Part shown: positions 1-10,157 of the stretch, piece by piece
Layout: each line of letters starts with the position of its first letter
Position numbering within the stretch: the stretch's first letter is position 1
Virus record (IMG/VR): IMGVR_UViG_3300019458_000064
Span: 1-40,762 of that record
From: a virus
Reading direction: 5' to 3' (one strand)
Length of the DNA: 40,762 bases
The notes under the pieces: model-generated
Database searches by the model: none
Seen by the model: only the letters and a program-made list of their open reading frames with translations
Told to the model about the DNA's origin: nothing
Translations under genes and position numbers: made by a program

Positions 1-345
1 ACGGTCCGACTTCCACTTCGGGGATTCGGCCGGAACCCGTATCTCTGGAATGCCGCGCAAGACTTAAGCTTCGTCGAGCCGCGGGACCTGCCGCACCGTC
101 TCGTGCGGATTCCCTACAAGGCGTTTGGGCGCAACCCATACCTTTGGAATACCGCCCAGGATGAGAGTTTTGTCACTCCGCCGGAAGCCGACATCTTCAC
201 ACCGTTCCTGGTGCGGCGCAACATTCGCGGGGTCATGAAAGTTGTTCCCGCGTACCTCGTTCTCGCCCCACAGGATTCCGACGCGCCCGAGCCCCCGCTG
301 ACTGCGATAGCCGACTGGCTCATCACCTACAGGAGACGACGTTAG
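1..345 (+). CDS. Structural protein upstream of tail tubular A, C-terminal part (5' end missing)
   Basis: The frame is open from base 1 to the stop at 343-345, so only the last 114 residues are here. They contain two copies of a repeat 33 residues apart (GFGRNPYLWNAAQD from residue 8 and AFGRNPYLWNTAQD from residue 41). I do not recognise the family. The gene sits directly before tail tubular protein A, where neck or head-completion genes lie in related phages. If the window ends are joined, the open gene at 40304-40762 runs into this one in frame and gives one protein of about 267 residues. A GTG at 103 would give an 80-residue product, but it would split the repeat pair and has no clear ribosome binding site. 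Confidence 0.75.
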   Translation, partial: TVRLPLRGFGRNPYLWNAAQDLSFVEPRDLPHRLVRIPYKAFGRNPYLWNTAQDESFVTPPEADIFTPFLVRRNIRGVMKVVPAYLVLAPQDSDAPEPPLTAIADWLITYRRRR

Positions 346-984
346 ATGGCAACAAGCCCCGTCGAAGTTTGCAATATCGCCCTGAAGCGTCTGGGCGCGG
401 ATGCCATCGTCGCCTTCGACGAGGGCAGCAGCCGAGCGTCGCTATGCGATCAGTTGTACCAGACGACGGTGGATCGCGCGCTGCGTGAACACGAGTGGAA
501 CTTCGCGCAGTTCCGTCGAACCCTCGCCCCTCGCACGACGACTCCGGCGTTCGGCTACTCGACCCAGTACACGCTTCCGACGCTGCCGCTCTGTCTGAAG
601 GTCAACGAGACCGATCCCCACGATGCTGAATTCGACATCGAGAATACCATCGACTCGGCCGGCGTGGTACAGGGCCGAGTCATCGTCACCAACGAGACCA
701 GCCTCAGCATCCGGTACACCGGGCGCGTTGACGACTGCACGCTCTGGGACGCAAGCTTCACCGACTACGTCGCCCTGTCGCTTGCCGCACAGATGGCGTA
801 CCCGCTGACCGAGAGCGCGTCATTGGCGCGGGTCATCGGGGACGAGGCTCGCAACGCGCTTCAGCACGCCCGTAGCGTTGACTCCCAGGAAGGCTCCGCC
901 AAGCAGGCGGACATCAACGTGCTGGTCGATGTTCGTCGTCACGGGTTCCGCGAAGCCTTCAACCGAAACCAAAACAGTATCTAG
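346..984 (+). CDS. Tail tubular protein A-like (neck/gatekeeper)
   Basis: 212 residues. The start (SPVEVCNIALKRLGADAIVA followed by RALREHEWNFA) is the typical beginning of T7 gp11-like tail tubular protein A, which forms the ring between portal and nozzle and helps keep DNA in the head. The ATG follows a strong ribosome site (AGGAGA) that overlaps the end of the preceding gene. The next gene, the tubular B-like protein, starts right after the stop (TAGATG), the usual A-B pair order. The length fits the family. Confidence 0.85.
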   Translation: MATSPVEVCNIALKRLGADAIVAFDEGSSRASLCDQLYQTTVDRALREHEWNFAQFRRTLAPRTTTPAFGYSTQYTLPTLPLCLKVNETDPHDAEFDIENTIDSAGVVQGRVIVTNETSLSIRYTGRVDDCTLWDASFTDYVALSLAAQMAYPLTESASLARVIGDEARNALQHARSVDSQEGSAKQADINVLVDVRRHGFREAFNRNQNSI

Positions 985-3225
985 ATGTCGCGCGTCCATC
1001 CTATCTTTCCCTCGTTCACGACCGGAGAGCTATCTCCGCTCATGTACGGGCGCGTTGACTTCGCCAAGTTTTCGTCTGGGCTTCGCACGCTGCTGAACTA
1101 CATCATCCGCCCGCACGGGCCGGTCTACCGCCGCCCTGGCACGCACTTTATCGCGGAGGTGAAGAACAGCGCCAACTTCACGCGGCTCCTGAAGTTCGAG
1201 TTCAGTACGGAGCAGGCGTACCAAATCGAAGCCGGGAACCTCTACTTCCGCTTCTACAGAGATGGCGGGCGCATCGAGAGCCCGCCCGGCACGCCGGTCG
1301 AAGTCGTGACCCCGTATCTCTCCGCCGACCTGCCCCTGCTGAAGTACGTGCAGAACGCGGACACGGTCTACTTCGCGCACCCGTCGTATCCGGTCTACAA
1401 GCTCGTTCGCCTGAGTCACACCTCCTGGACGATGGCGGAGGTGAACTGGCTCCCACCCGCGACATACGAGGCCGGGTTCAAACCTGCGACGACGTTAACC
1501 CTAGGTGCGACATCTGGCCTCAACGTCACGGCGACGGCTGCGGCTGCGGCCTTCGAGGCCGGCGACGTGGGCCGGCTTATTACGGTCGGTACGGGACGCG
1601 CCTCAATCCGCACGTTCACGAGCACGACCGTCGTCAACGTTGACATCGTCAATACCTTCGCCTCGGCTGGCCCTCACGCCTCGCAGGCGTGGACCATCGA
1701 GGGCTCGCCCAACACGAGCCTTACGCCGTCGATCTCGCAGCCCGCGCACGCCATCGTCTCGCTGACCTTGGCCGCAGCCGGCTGGCGCTCGACCGACGTG
1801 GGCCGCTACGTCCGGGTCAACAAGGGCGTTGCCAGGATCATTGAGTTTACGTCCACCACCGTCGTCCGGGCGGAGCTTCTGACCGTCCTGACGAACGTGA
1901 CAGCCTCGCCGGGCGGCTCGTGGAGCGTGGAAGACCCCGAATGGACGGCAGCGCGCGGCTACCCACGCGCCATCGCGTTCATGGAGCAGCGGCTCGTTCT
2001 GGGGGGCACGCTGGTTAAGCCGCAGGCGTTCTGGGGCTCTAACACCAGCGCCTACGAGGTGATCGCGCTCGGTCCCGACGACGATGACGCCTACAGCTTC
2101 ATCGTCGCGACAAACGACGTCAACACAATCAACTGGATGCTTCCGACGCGCGCCCTGCTCATCGGGACGGCGTCCTCCGAGTTCGCGATCACCGGCAGCA
2201 CCGGCGCAACCAACGCGGCCATCAGCCCCAACAACGTCGACGTGAAAGCGTCGACCTTCTGGGGCTCCAGCGACCGCATCCAGCCGCTTCGGATAGGCGG
2301 CGCCGGGCTATTCGTCTCGCGGACCGAGAGCGAGCTTCGGGAGATGGTCTTCTCCCTACAGCGCGACAGCTACATCGCGGACGATCTGCTGCTCCTGGCG
2401 GAGCATCTCACCAAGGGCGCAGGGGCGACCATTACCGACATAGCTTACCAGCGACACCCGAATAGCGTCGTGTGGGTCGCGCTCTCAACGGGTGTTCTGC
2501 TTGGCCTGACCTATCAGCGCGAGCACGACGTCGTCGGCTGGACCCGACATATCACAGGCCCCGACGCACAGACGGTTACCCCGGTCAAGGGGAAGTTCGA
2601 GGCTGTCGTCGTGACCCCGCACTGGCAGCGTGACCGCGACGTCGCTTTCTTCATCGTGAAGCGAGTCATCAACGGTGTGACGAAGCGGTACGTCGAGTAC
2701 ATGGACGACGTCAACGGCTATTACGGCGGGCTCGGCATGGACTCCGCGCTCACGTATACGGGCGTGGCGACCAATTCCATCAGCGGTCTCAATCATCTGA
2801 TCGGTGAGACGGTGACGATCCTCGGCAACGGTGCGGTGTACCCCGACGCGGTCGTAGATGGCACTGGGACGGTGACAATTGCGGGGCTCGCGGTGACCCT
2901 GGCGGAGATTGGTCTCGGCTTCGGCTCGAAGCTGGAGACGATGACCGTCGAGGTGCCGCAGCAGGGCACGAGTCAAGGTCGGACGAAACACTGGGCCGAG
3001 ATTATCGTCCGGGTCTATCAGACCATCGGGATGCACATTAACGGCGACGCGATACCGTTTCGCACTCCGCAGCACGACATGGATACGGCGGTGCCACGGC
3101 AAAGCGGCGACTTCAGGCGCAAAGGCACCGGCCGCGATACATCTGGCATCATCACCGTCGAGCAACGCCAGCCGCTCCCACAGACCATCTGTGCCATCTT
3201 TGGCACGTTGGACGTAGGCGAGTAG
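985..3225 (+). CDS. Tail tubular protein B-like (tail nozzle)
   Basis: 746 residues. The N-terminus (FTTGELSPLMYGRVDFAKF, then RPHGPVYRRPGT) is characteristic of T7 gp12-like nozzle proteins of podoviruses. Two related stretches around residues 170-235 and 250-315 (each with a pattern like DVGR followed by FTSTTVV) look like repeated beta domains inserted in the nozzle fold. It forms the tail tube through which DNA and ejection proteins pass. It starts two codons' width after tail tubular A and shares one base with the next gene (TAGTG). Confidence 0.85.
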   Translation: MSRVHPIFPSFTTGELSPLMYGRVDFAKFSSGLRTLLNYIIRPHGPVYRRPGTHFIAEVKNSANFTRLLKFEFSTEQAYQIEAGNLYFRFYRDGGRIESPPGTPVEVVTPYLSADLPLLKYVQNADTVYFAHPSYPVYKLVRLSHTSWTMAEVNWLPPATYEAGFKPATTLTLGATSGLNVTATAAAAAFEAGDVGRLITVGTGRASIRTFTSTTVVNVDIVNTFASAGPHASQAWTIEGSPNTSLTPSISQPAHAIVSLTLAAAGWRSTDVGRYVRVNKGVARIIEFTSTTVVRAELLTVLTNVTASPGGSWSVEDPEWTAARGYPRAIAFMEQRLVLGGTLVKPQAFWGSNTSAYEVIALGPDDDDAYSFIVATNDVNTINWMLPTRALLIGTASSEFAITGSTGATNAAISPNNVDVKASTFWGSSDRIQPLRIGGAGLFVSRTESELREMVFSLQRDSYIADDLLLLAEHLTKGAGATITDIAYQRHPNSVVWVALSTGVLLGLTYQREHDVVGWTRHITGPDAQTVTPVKGKFEAVVVTPHWQRDRDVAFFIVKRVINGVTKRYVEYMDDVNGYYGGLGMDSALTYTGVATNSISGLNHLIGETVTILGNGAVYPDAVVDGTGTVTIAGLAVTLAEIGLGFGSKLETMTVEVPQQGTSQGRTKHWAEIIVRVYQTIGMHINGDAIPFRTPQHDMDTAVPRQSGDFRRKGTGRDTSGIITVEQRQPLPQTICAIFGTLDVGE

Positions 3226-3650
3226 TGCTCATTCGTCCGATGGAGTCGGCCGACGAGCCCGAGGTGCGGGCTATCTTCGCGGAGTGCTATCCCAATCGAC
3301 CCGTATACCCGGCCATGTGGTACGTGGCACACCCGACCCTGGTCGCCGTTGACGACGACAACGGAGAAGAGATCCTAGGCTTCCTGTCATTTTCTATCGA
3401 CATGAATAACGTCATGGTGCTGTGGGACATCGCGCTACGCGCATCAGCGCGAGGACAGGGCATCGGCAAGAAGATCTTCGAGGAGTATCTGATGATCGGC
3501 CGGTCGCTCGGCTACACGTTCTTCGGCACCGTCGCTCCCGACAATCATCCGATGGTCAAGCTGCTGACGAGTCACGGCTTCCACGCCTGCCAGCGGTCAC
3601 ACGACAACCGGATCATCTACGTCAACGCAGGAGATCCTCATGCAGTTTAA
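3225..3650 (+). CDS. GNAT family N-acetyltransferase
   Basis: 141 residues, GTG start overlapping the previous stop by one base. The acetyl-CoA motif A is clear (RASARGQGIGKKIFEEY, about residues 73-89), followed by a GNAT-like C-terminal half (FFGTVAPDNHPMVKLLTSHGF). The fold and acetyl-CoA binding are well supported; the substrate is unknown. Several podoviruses carry such a gene among tail genes, so modification of a virion or host protein is possible. It overlaps the next gene by 11 bases, which suggests translational coupling. Confidence 0.8.
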   Translation: MLIRPMESADEPEVRAIFAECYPNRPVYPAMWYVAHPTLVAVDDDNGEEILGFLSFSIDMNNVMVLWDIALRASARGQGIGKKIFEEYLMIGRSLGYTFFGTVAPDNHPMVKLLTSHGFHACQRSHDNRIIYVNAGDPHAV

Positions 3651-4212
3651 GAAGCTGCTCGCCCGCTTCGCGTGCCCCCAGTGTGACCGGATCTTCCGGT
3701 GCGAGTGCGGGTATGTCGTCGCTGCGATAATCGCGATTGCCGTTGCCGCTGCGGCGGCGGGCTACTCAGCGTACGCCGCCTCTGAGGCCCAGGCGCAGCA
3801 GAACGATATGGCGAAGCGCGCCGCTAAGATATCGGCGGAGGCGGAAGAGGCGGCTGGTATAGCGAGGGCGAACCAAATCGCGTACGACGCCAAGAAGAAG
3901 CAGCGGTCGTTTCTCTCGCGCGCGGCTGCGGCCGGGGTTGACACGTCCAGCGGCTCGCTTCTGGAGACCGAGGAGGAGTTCGCCGCCGAGGCGAGCTACG
4001 CCCAGCAGCTGGCCAAGTACCCGTATCAGATCGCAGGCTTCTCGGATGAGTACAAGTCCAAACTCTTCGGGTTCCAGGAGAAGCAGGCGCGGAGCGGGAT
4101 GGCGAAGAACATAGGCATCGCGGCGGGCTCGACCCTCGCGACCGGCGCGGCTAAGATGTACGGCAGTGGTTACACCGGCCCCAGCAACACGGGCGGAGGC
4201 ACCTGGACCTAA
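3640..4212 (+). CDS. Probable internal virion (DNA ejection) protein, small
   Basis: 190 residues. Starts with a short Cys motif (CPQCDRIFRCECG, about residues 12-24), then a strongly hydrophobic Ala/Ile-rich segment (about residues 25-45), then a coiled-coil-like Ala/Glu/Lys region and a Gly-rich tail. The position (after tail tubular B, before two larger proteins) and the architecture match the T7 gp14 slot, the membrane-inserting member of the ejection trio. Ribosome site GGAGATCC precedes the ATG. The Cys motif before the membrane segment is unusual for this family, and the ATG could be too far upstream. Confidence 0.6.
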   Translation: MQFKKLLARFACPQCDRIFRCECGYVVAAIIAIAVAAAAAGYSAYAASEAQAQQNDMAKRAAKISAEAEEAAGIARANQIAYDAKKKQRSFLSRAAAAGVDTSSGSLLETEEEFAAEASYAQQLAKYPYQIAGFSDEYKSKLFGFQEKQARSGMAKNIGIAAGSTLATGAAKMYGSGYTGPSNTGGGTWT

Positions 4213-5963
4213 TGCCGATCATCCCTCGTAACGAGAGCATCCAAGGCAACATCCCAACCGTCAACACGCCGGTGCCGGGCATCGAGTCGTTCGCGGGCTA
4301 CAACAACGCGAGGATCGCTGGACAGATTGGGGCGGTGGGCGAGGCGATCTCCTCTGCCGCGCTCCGCCGCCAGGCAGTCAAGGACTACCTGACCGACGAG
4401 AGCTTGAAGTCTGAGCTCGCGATCCGCCTCGATGCGGCCAAACAGGAGGCAGAGTCGACGCCACAGCGGGCCCGTACGGGCGTCACTCCCGGCCCGGACA
4501 TGGGTGAGACCCAGATGGCGACGACTACGATGGTCCCGCGCTCGGAATCCTTGCTGTCGGACTACCTGAAGCGGCAGGACGCGATCGTCGCAGATATTCG
4601 CAAGCGTGGGGCGACCAAGAACCTCGACGTCGCCATCGAGCGGTTGACCAGAGGCGGCATGATTCAGGTCCAGCAGCGCGCCGCTGCGCTTGACGAGGAA
4701 GAGAATGTCGCTCTAGTCCTGGAACGTAATCATGTCCTGGCGCGCCGGTTGGGCACGATTCAGCCCGCGAGCCCCGTCGAGGACTACAGCGGCGTGCCCG
4801 TCTATGATCCTGACGGAGATCGCTCGTACGCGATTACCCGCGCCGGGATTGCGCGGAGTTTCGACGATGCCGTCGCGGTGGGCGGCATGAAGCCCAACGT
4901 AGCCGAGAAGGCCAAGATCTCCGCCCTGGCGAAGCTCGACCACGGGCGCGCGGTCCAGACGATGAGCGCTAATCCGGAGAAGTGGATCGCGTCGTCGAAC
5001 GCTGGAACAAACGGCTGGAGCGGGCGGCTGACGATGGAAGCGATGGAGAAGCTCGACGCCAAGGCCGAGTCCATTATCCGCCGTGGCGAGGAGAGCAAGA
5101 ACCAGCGCCGCCTGGAGATCGAGCGCGAGACCGAGGCCGGCTTCTTCGAGCGTGTGCAGCCGGGCGCGACGAATCCTCTCACCAACGAGGACATCGTCAA
5201 GGCGGTCAGTACCGACCGCTCCATCGGCCGCGAGAAGGGCGAGCACTGGAAGACCGTCGTCCAGAACTTGAAGATCGGCGGCTGGGACGACGTAGCCGAG
5301 GTGTCGATTCCGATGCGCCTGGAAGCCGGGAACTTCAACGTGCAGGAGAGCTTCCTTTCGCGCGTGGACGCGCTGGTTCGCAACAAGCAGTTGTCGCTGA
5401 AGACCGGCGAAGAGATCAAGACCACCGCCCGCACCATCATCCAGAAGCGCAACGACGTAACTCAACAAGAGGACTACAAGATCTTCTCGGCGACGCAGAC
5501 GGCGATGAATACCATGCTCACGACATCGCCGCTCCTGGGCGTCGCCAGGATCGACCAGGAGTCGCAGACGCTCCGGGCGAATGCGCAAGCTGCGCTGCTC
5601 GACAACGCGCAGAAGAACGGCTGGGGCACCTCGTTCGAGTGGTGGAAAAAGAACCAGGAGCGGTTCGTGGGCGTCTTGGCCGACCGCGTCGACTCCCAGG
5701 TGGACGTCTTAAACTTCGGGCTACCGAAGCCGCTGCCGAAAGATCCCAAGACGCGCCAGATCCTTCCCGAGACGATTGACCAGGCTCGGTCGGATGCCTT
5801 CGAGCGCCACAAGATCGACCCGACGCAAGCCCTTGGCCTGAAGCGCGCCGGGAAGCTGCCCGCTGGGCTGATGAATGAACTGAAGACCCTAGACGAGCTT
5901 GAGAAGTGGACTGGATATCAAGCCGAGTACCGCGCGAAGCGCTTCACCCCAGGAGCCAAGTAG
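4212..5963 (+). CDS. Probable internal virion protein, middle (gp15-like slot)
   Basis: 583 residues, mostly helical and charged, without signal peptide or membrane segment. I see no catalytic motif. It starts on the last base of the previous stop (TAATG) and is followed at once by the giant ejection protein, so the three genes form one block like T7 genes 14-15-16. By position and length it probably forms part of the ejected channel that extends the tail across the periplasm. Function is inferred from synteny. Confidence 0.55.
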   Translation: MPIIPRNESIQGNIPTVNTPVPGIESFAGYNNARIAGQIGAVGEAISSAALRRQAVKDYLTDESLKSELAIRLDAAKQEAESTPQRARTGVTPGPDMGETQMATTTMVPRSESLLSDYLKRQDAIVADIRKRGATKNLDVAIERLTRGGMIQVQQRAAALDEEENVALVLERNHVLARRLGTIQPASPVEDYSGVPVYDPDGDRSYAITRAGIARSFDDAVAVGGMKPNVAEKAKISALAKLDHGRAVQTMSANPEKWIASSNAGTNGWSGRLTMEAMEKLDAKAESIIRRGEESKNQRRLEIERETEAGFFERVQPGATNPLTNEDIVKAVSTDRSIGREKGEHWKTVVQNLKIGGWDDVAEVSIPMRLEAGNFNVQESFLSRVDALVRNKQLSLKTGEEIKTTARTIIQKRNDVTQQEDYKIFSATQTAMNTMLTTSPLLGVARIDQESQTLRANAQAALLDNAQKNGWGTSFEWWKKNQERFVGVLADRVDSQVDVLNFGLPKPLPKDPKTRQILPETIDQARSDAFERHKIDPTQALGLKRAGKLPAGLMNELKTLDELEKWTGYQAEYRAKRFTPGAK

Positions 5964-8900
5964 ATGACCGTCGCAAGCCGTCTCGGCATCGAGACGCAGG
6001 ACTCGGAAGACGAGCGGATTCTCCTGAACGCGGTCAAGCGGGCAACCGCGCCTAAGGCTGCGGCGGCGCCTGCGGTGCCGGAGACGCCGGAGAAGAAGGA
6101 GCCCAGCTACAAAGGCTCGCTCACCGCTGGCAAGGAAGCACTCGGCGCGGCCGGGAGTAAGATCAAGGGCGCGTTCACCGGGGCCGAGGTCGGCACCGTG
6201 GCGGAGCGCGGCTTCGCGGCCGGTGAGGGCGTCGCGGAACTCGGTGGTGCACTCTTCGCCCCCATCCAGCAGTTGATTCATAACGTGGTCGCGGCTCAGG
6301 GCGGCGACGCAGAGATGCCTAAGGACGTCGCGCGGGTGTTCAACGCGGCGCTTCATCTCTTCTCGCTCCCTAAGCAGGTCGTCAAGGAGATATTAGCCGG
6401 CTCGCCAGAGGCGCAGGCCGCGCTGCGCGCGGAGCGCGAGAAGCAGACCGAAGAGGCGCTGGAGCGCCCGCTGTCTTGGGCGGAGGGCCTGAGCTTCCTC
6501 GGGGCCACGGCCACCGGCGGCAAGATGGTGACCAAGCAGCGCGGGGCAGCGGCCGAGAAGCCGCTGACCGCGAAGCAGGTGAAGGCCGCTGCCGGCAAGG
6601 CCGCGTTCGAGAAAGCGTTGAGTGAGGCCGGTGCCAAGGACGTGAAGGCGGCGGAGGCGCGTGCGGCGCGTCGGGCAGCGGAGCAAGCGGTATTCGACGC
6701 AACCCGGAACACCCCTAAGACGGAGATCGTCTCTGACACGGCGTCGGTCGTCCCTGACGCGGCGATGCCTGCCGATGTTCCGACAACGCTGTACCGCCAC
6801 GGGAAGCCGCAGGGGGAGTTCTCCAATTTCGGCGAGTCCGCGGGAATGGTGTCGCCGTTCCGCGACGCCGGGCCGTTGTATTCGCTGGAGCTGACCGCCG
6901 CGCAGGCGGAGAAATACCGCAAGTCAACCATCCTGAAAGACCCCAACGCCGATCCGCTCATTAAGGCGGAGATTGAGAAGCAAGGCGGGTTGGTCGACCG
7001 CGAGTTCCTCGTGTCCGCTGACGACGCAAAGGGCGCGAAGGAGGTCTACGCGGACAGGCCCGAGAAGGGTCTGGAAATGCCCATCAAGCCCGACGAAGTC
7101 GTAGCCAAGACTGAGGGCATGCCCGGTGACAAGGCTGAGGCGCAGATCAACGCAGAGCTTGGCATTGCGCCCAGCGAAGTCGTCATCAAGCCTGCGGCGG
7201 CGGAGCTACAACCGGTACGGCCGGAGCCAATCGTCGAGCCTGCCGCAGAAGTCAAGCCGGTTCCGCAGATCCAGAACCTATCCGAGGCGCATGCCATCGC
7301 GGAGTCTGTTACGAGTGACGCGCTGTCGTTCGAGCCGTCCTCGCGCATGGCGTGGGAGTTCGTGAAGGCACTCCGGACTAGCACCGGCTTCAGTCGAGAG
7401 CAGCTTCGCGCACAAGGCAGCGAAGTCATCAAGTTCTTGGAGAAGGAAGCGACGAAGGGCGATATGGAACTGGCCGAGATCCAAGCCGAAGCCACGAGAA
7501 TCAGCGCCAGGCTGGCGGAGATCGAAGCCCAGCTTGGTGACACGCCCGGCACGCTGTCAGCCGATCTAGCCGGAGCCCTCGCACGCCGGGTGACTGCGGC
7601 ACTCCTGGACCTGGACCCACTCAAAGGCGAGGACCCAGCCGCCTGGGGCGTCAAGGCGCTGACCGACGTCGGGGTCAGCAAGAAGCGGGCATCGGGCATC
7701 GTCGAAGGCATCCTCGACGCTTACGAGCAGAGCGGCCTGTCTGGCGAAGAGGGCGCCTTCTACCCGGGCCTGTTCTGGGGCAAGGACGCCAACAAGACGC
7801 AGCCGGTCTTCGACGTGAAAGCGGCGGAGGTGAAGCTAGGAGAGCGAGCAAGAGCCGCCGGCCTGCGCGGGCCCCTGCGTCTCGACTCGAAGAAGCTGCC
7901 TACTGACGAGCAGATGGTGGCCATCGCGGCGGCGCGCGACACTTCGACGACGGCGATGAACGCCACGCTCCGGCGTGTGAAGGAAGGCGCGAAGCTGGAG
8001 CCGGGCGACTTATTCGACTCCGCCACCCTGGCGGGCGCTGCGGCCGACAAGGCGCGCGTCGTCGAAGGCCGTTGGGGCAAGGAAGCCGACCCTTCGCGCC
8101 AGCACGGGGGGCATGCTCCTATCCGCGAGAAAGAGTTGGCCCGCTTCGCGGACTACCTCCAGCGCGAGATGACGGAGCCGGAACTGTACGCGAAGCTCCA
8201 GACCTTGGAGCCATACCAGCAGCAGCAATGGCTTGCGAACCTGTACCGCGCGTCCTCTGTGAAGGGCCTGTCGGGTGGCTACATGGCCGCCTACGTCATG
8301 GCGAAGCTCTCCGGCCCGTACACATTGGCCCGTGCCACGATCGGCGATCTCATCATGCTGCCGATGGACCTGTCGTCGCACGCGCTAGGCGCCCAGATCG
8401 GCAAGCTGCTGCCCGGTGACGCCCATATCCTGCCGGGCGAGGCGGCGATCCGCGCAAAGGCCATGTGGCAAGCGTTTTCAGAACAGGCCACACTATTCGC
8501 GCGACGCGACTGGGACGGCATCAAGACGCAGATGGTCACTGAGGGCGAGTGGAACCCTATCGTCTCGAACCCGACGAACCTCATATCAAACGTCGTCAAC
8601 GCCACCGCAGGATGGCCCGCCTATGCGCTCGGCGCGGAACGCGCCTCGACGAGGATCATCAACCGCCACGTCGAACTGGTGACCCAGGCGCACCTTCAGG
8701 CGTTGAGGGAGTACCCAAATGACCAAGCGGCTTATGCGAAGTCGGTCGAGTTCTACAAGCGCAACCCGACCGCCGAAATGATGAAGCTTGCGGATGAGCA
8801 CGCAGACGCGCAGGCATTCACCAAGCGGTTTGGACCGGACGATCCGATGGGCATGCTGCAAGATGCCGGTCGGTCAAACATCGTCAAGGTGCTTGTCAGC

Positions 8901-10148
8901 CCGTTCCCGCGCATCGACGTCGGTATCCTTGACATGACGCTCCAGGGTACGCCAGGTCTAAACTTCTTATCGAAGACGTGGCGTGACGCGGTGGCAGAGG
9001 GCGGTAGGGCGCGCGACAAGGCCATCGGTCGTACGGCGACCGGAACGCTCGTCATCGGCGTCGGGATGGCTGCTGCGATGCAGGGCCTAGTGACCGGCGA
9101 CGGTCCCAGCGATCCCGCGCAGCGGAAGGTCTGGGAGTTGGCGGGCGGGCGTCCCAACACGATTTACTCCCCCTTCACCGGCAAGCCGCTCGTCAGCCAC
9201 GCGTCACTCGGACCGATATCCGGCTGGCTCGCGATGGGCTCGGATCTAAGCTTCATGCTCCGACACGCGAGCGAGCAGAGCGGCAGGCAGTTGGTCACAG
9301 GGGCGCTGCAAGCCCTCGGAGAGCCGATCACGCACGCAGGGTACCTCAATGCGTGGAGCGAAGTCTTCGGTATGATAAAATCCGGCCTTGCGGACAACGA
9401 CTGGCTCCGCTACATGCGCCGCAAAATCGCGGATATCTCGTTGTCGAAGCCCGCACTGGTGACCTTCATCGACCAGCAGACGACGCCCGAGGGGCGCCCG
9501 GATCTGGCGACGCCGCGCGGCGATCTCATCGACCGCGAGTGGAAGCTGCTCAAAGACGAGATCACCTCCGGCTGGCCCGGATGGTCGAAGGGCTTCCCTA
9601 CGTTTAAGAACTTCCTCACCTACGAGGCGATCCCGCGCGACGGACTGGCACCGTGGAACAAGGAAGTCACCAAGGACGTCGTCGCCATCGAACTGAACCG
9701 CCTTGGGAACAAGGTCGGCGGGCAGTTCACGATTTTCTCGCCGCCCGACCACATAGGGGGCGAAGCCCCCGCCGAAGGGCTGGCCGACGACAAGCCGACG
9801 CAGGGCGTCCGTCTCGAAGCGTGGGAAAAGGACCGTCTGCTCCAGATCATGGCGACCGAGATCGAGGTGAAGGGGCGCACGCTTCACGCCGCTATGTTGG
9901 CCGAGATGAAGTCCGATCGTTACGCCAGCGCGGAGACCGATGAGAAACGCGCACTGTACCTCTTCGGCCTCTACACCGCGTTCAAGGTCGGCGCGCAGGC
10001 CAAGCTCTTGCAGGAAGACCCGTACCTCAAGTGGCTCGTGGTCCAGCAGAAGATCGAACAAGCCGCTGCGTTAGGCGTTGTCAAAGACAATCCGCTCGGA
10101 CCGAAGCCCGCCCCGACTAAGTACCCCCGACCCAGCCAAACGCGCTAG
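5964..10148 (+). CDS. Giant internal virion / ejection protein with large-polyvalent-protein features
   Basis: 1394 residues. An N-terminal Lys/Ala-rich region is followed at about residues 270-370 by a compact segment (TLYRHGKPQGEFSNFGESAG, then LYSLELTAAQAEKYR) that resembles the ART-like or LPD-type domains of phage polyvalent proteins. The long helical middle leads to a C-terminal region with a membrane-like stretch (about residues 1030-1050) followed by GLVTGDGPSDPAQRKVWE, a pattern shared by giant proteins of many podoviruses. It occupies the T7 gp16 slot. I see no clear transglycosylase Glu motif. Its expected role is delivery into the cell with the DNA; any enzymatic activity is a guess. 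Confidence 0.6.
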   Translation: MTVASRLGIETQDSEDERILLNAVKRATAPKAAAAPAVPETPEKKEPSYKGSLTAGKEALGAAGSKIKGAFTGAEVGTVAERGFAAGEGVAELGGALFAPIQQLIHNVVAAQGGDAEMPKDVARVFNAALHLFSLPKQVVKEILAGSPEAQAALRAEREKQTEEALERPLSWAEGLSFLGATATGGKMVTKQRGAAAEKPLTAKQVKAAAGKAAFEKALSEAGAKDVKAAEARAARRAAEQAVFDATRNTPKTEIVSDTASVVPDAAMPADVPTTLYRHGKPQGEFSNFGESAGMVSPFRDAGPLYSLELTAAQAEKYRKSTILKDPNADPLIKAEIEKQGGLVDREFLVSADDAKGAKEVYADRPEKGLEMPIKPDEVVAKTEGMPGDKAEAQINAELGIAPSEVVIKPAAAELQPVRPEPIVEPAAEVKPVPQIQNLSEAHAIAESVTSDALSFEPSSRMAWEFVKALRTSTGFSREQLRAQGSEVIKFLEKEATKGDMELAEIQAEATRISARLAEIEAQLGDTPGTLSADLAGALARRVTAALLDLDPLKGEDPAAWGVKALTDVGVSKKRASGIVEGILDAYEQSGLSGEEGAFYPGLFWGKDANKTQPVFDVKAAEVKLGERARAAGLRGPLRLDSKKLPTDEQMVAIAAARDTSTTAMNATLRRVKEGAKLEPGDLFDSATLAGAAADKARVVEGRWGKEADPSRQHGGHAPIREKELARFADYLQREMTEPELYAKLQTLEPYQQQQWLANLYRASSVKGLSGGYMAAYVMAKLSGPYTLARATIGDLIMLPMDLSSHALGAQIGKLLPGDAHILPGEAAIRAKAMWQAFSEQATLFARRDWDGIKTQMVTEGEWNPIVSNPTNLISNVVNATAGWPAYALGAERASTRIINRHVELVTQAHLQALREYPNDQAAYAKSVEFYKRNPTAEMMKLADEHADAQAFTKRFGPDDPMGMLQDAGRSNIVKVLVSPFPRIDVGILDMTLQGTPGLNFLSKTWRDAVAEGGRARDKAIGRTATGTLVIGVGMAAAMQGLVTGDGPSDPAQRKVWELAGGRPNTIYSPFTGKPLVSHASLGPISGWLAMGSDLSFMLRHASEQSGRQLVTGALQALGEPITHAGYLNAWSEVFGMIKSGLADNDWLRYMRRKIADISLSKPALVTFIDQQTTPEGRPDLATPRGDLIDREWKLLKDEITSGWPGWSKGFPTFKNFLTYEAIPRDGLAPWNKEVTKDVVAIELNRLGNKVGGQFTIFSPPDHIGGEAPAEGLADDKPTQGVRLEAWEKDRLLQIMATEIEVKGRTLHAAMLAEMKSDRYASAETDEKRALYLFGLYTAFKVGAQAKLLQEDPYLKWLVVQQKIEQAAALGVVKDNPLGPKPAPTKYPRPSQTR

Positions 10149-10157
10149 GAGATCCTC

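Noticed and set aside
2485-3165. Long minus-strand frame opposite tail tubular protein B
   Set aside because: His/Arg/Asp-rich antisense shadow of a well-supported gene; no ribosome site or context.
9246-10061. 271-codon minus-strand frame opposite the giant ejection protein
   Set aside because: Antisense shadow with typical Arg/Leu-rich composition and no coupling to anything.
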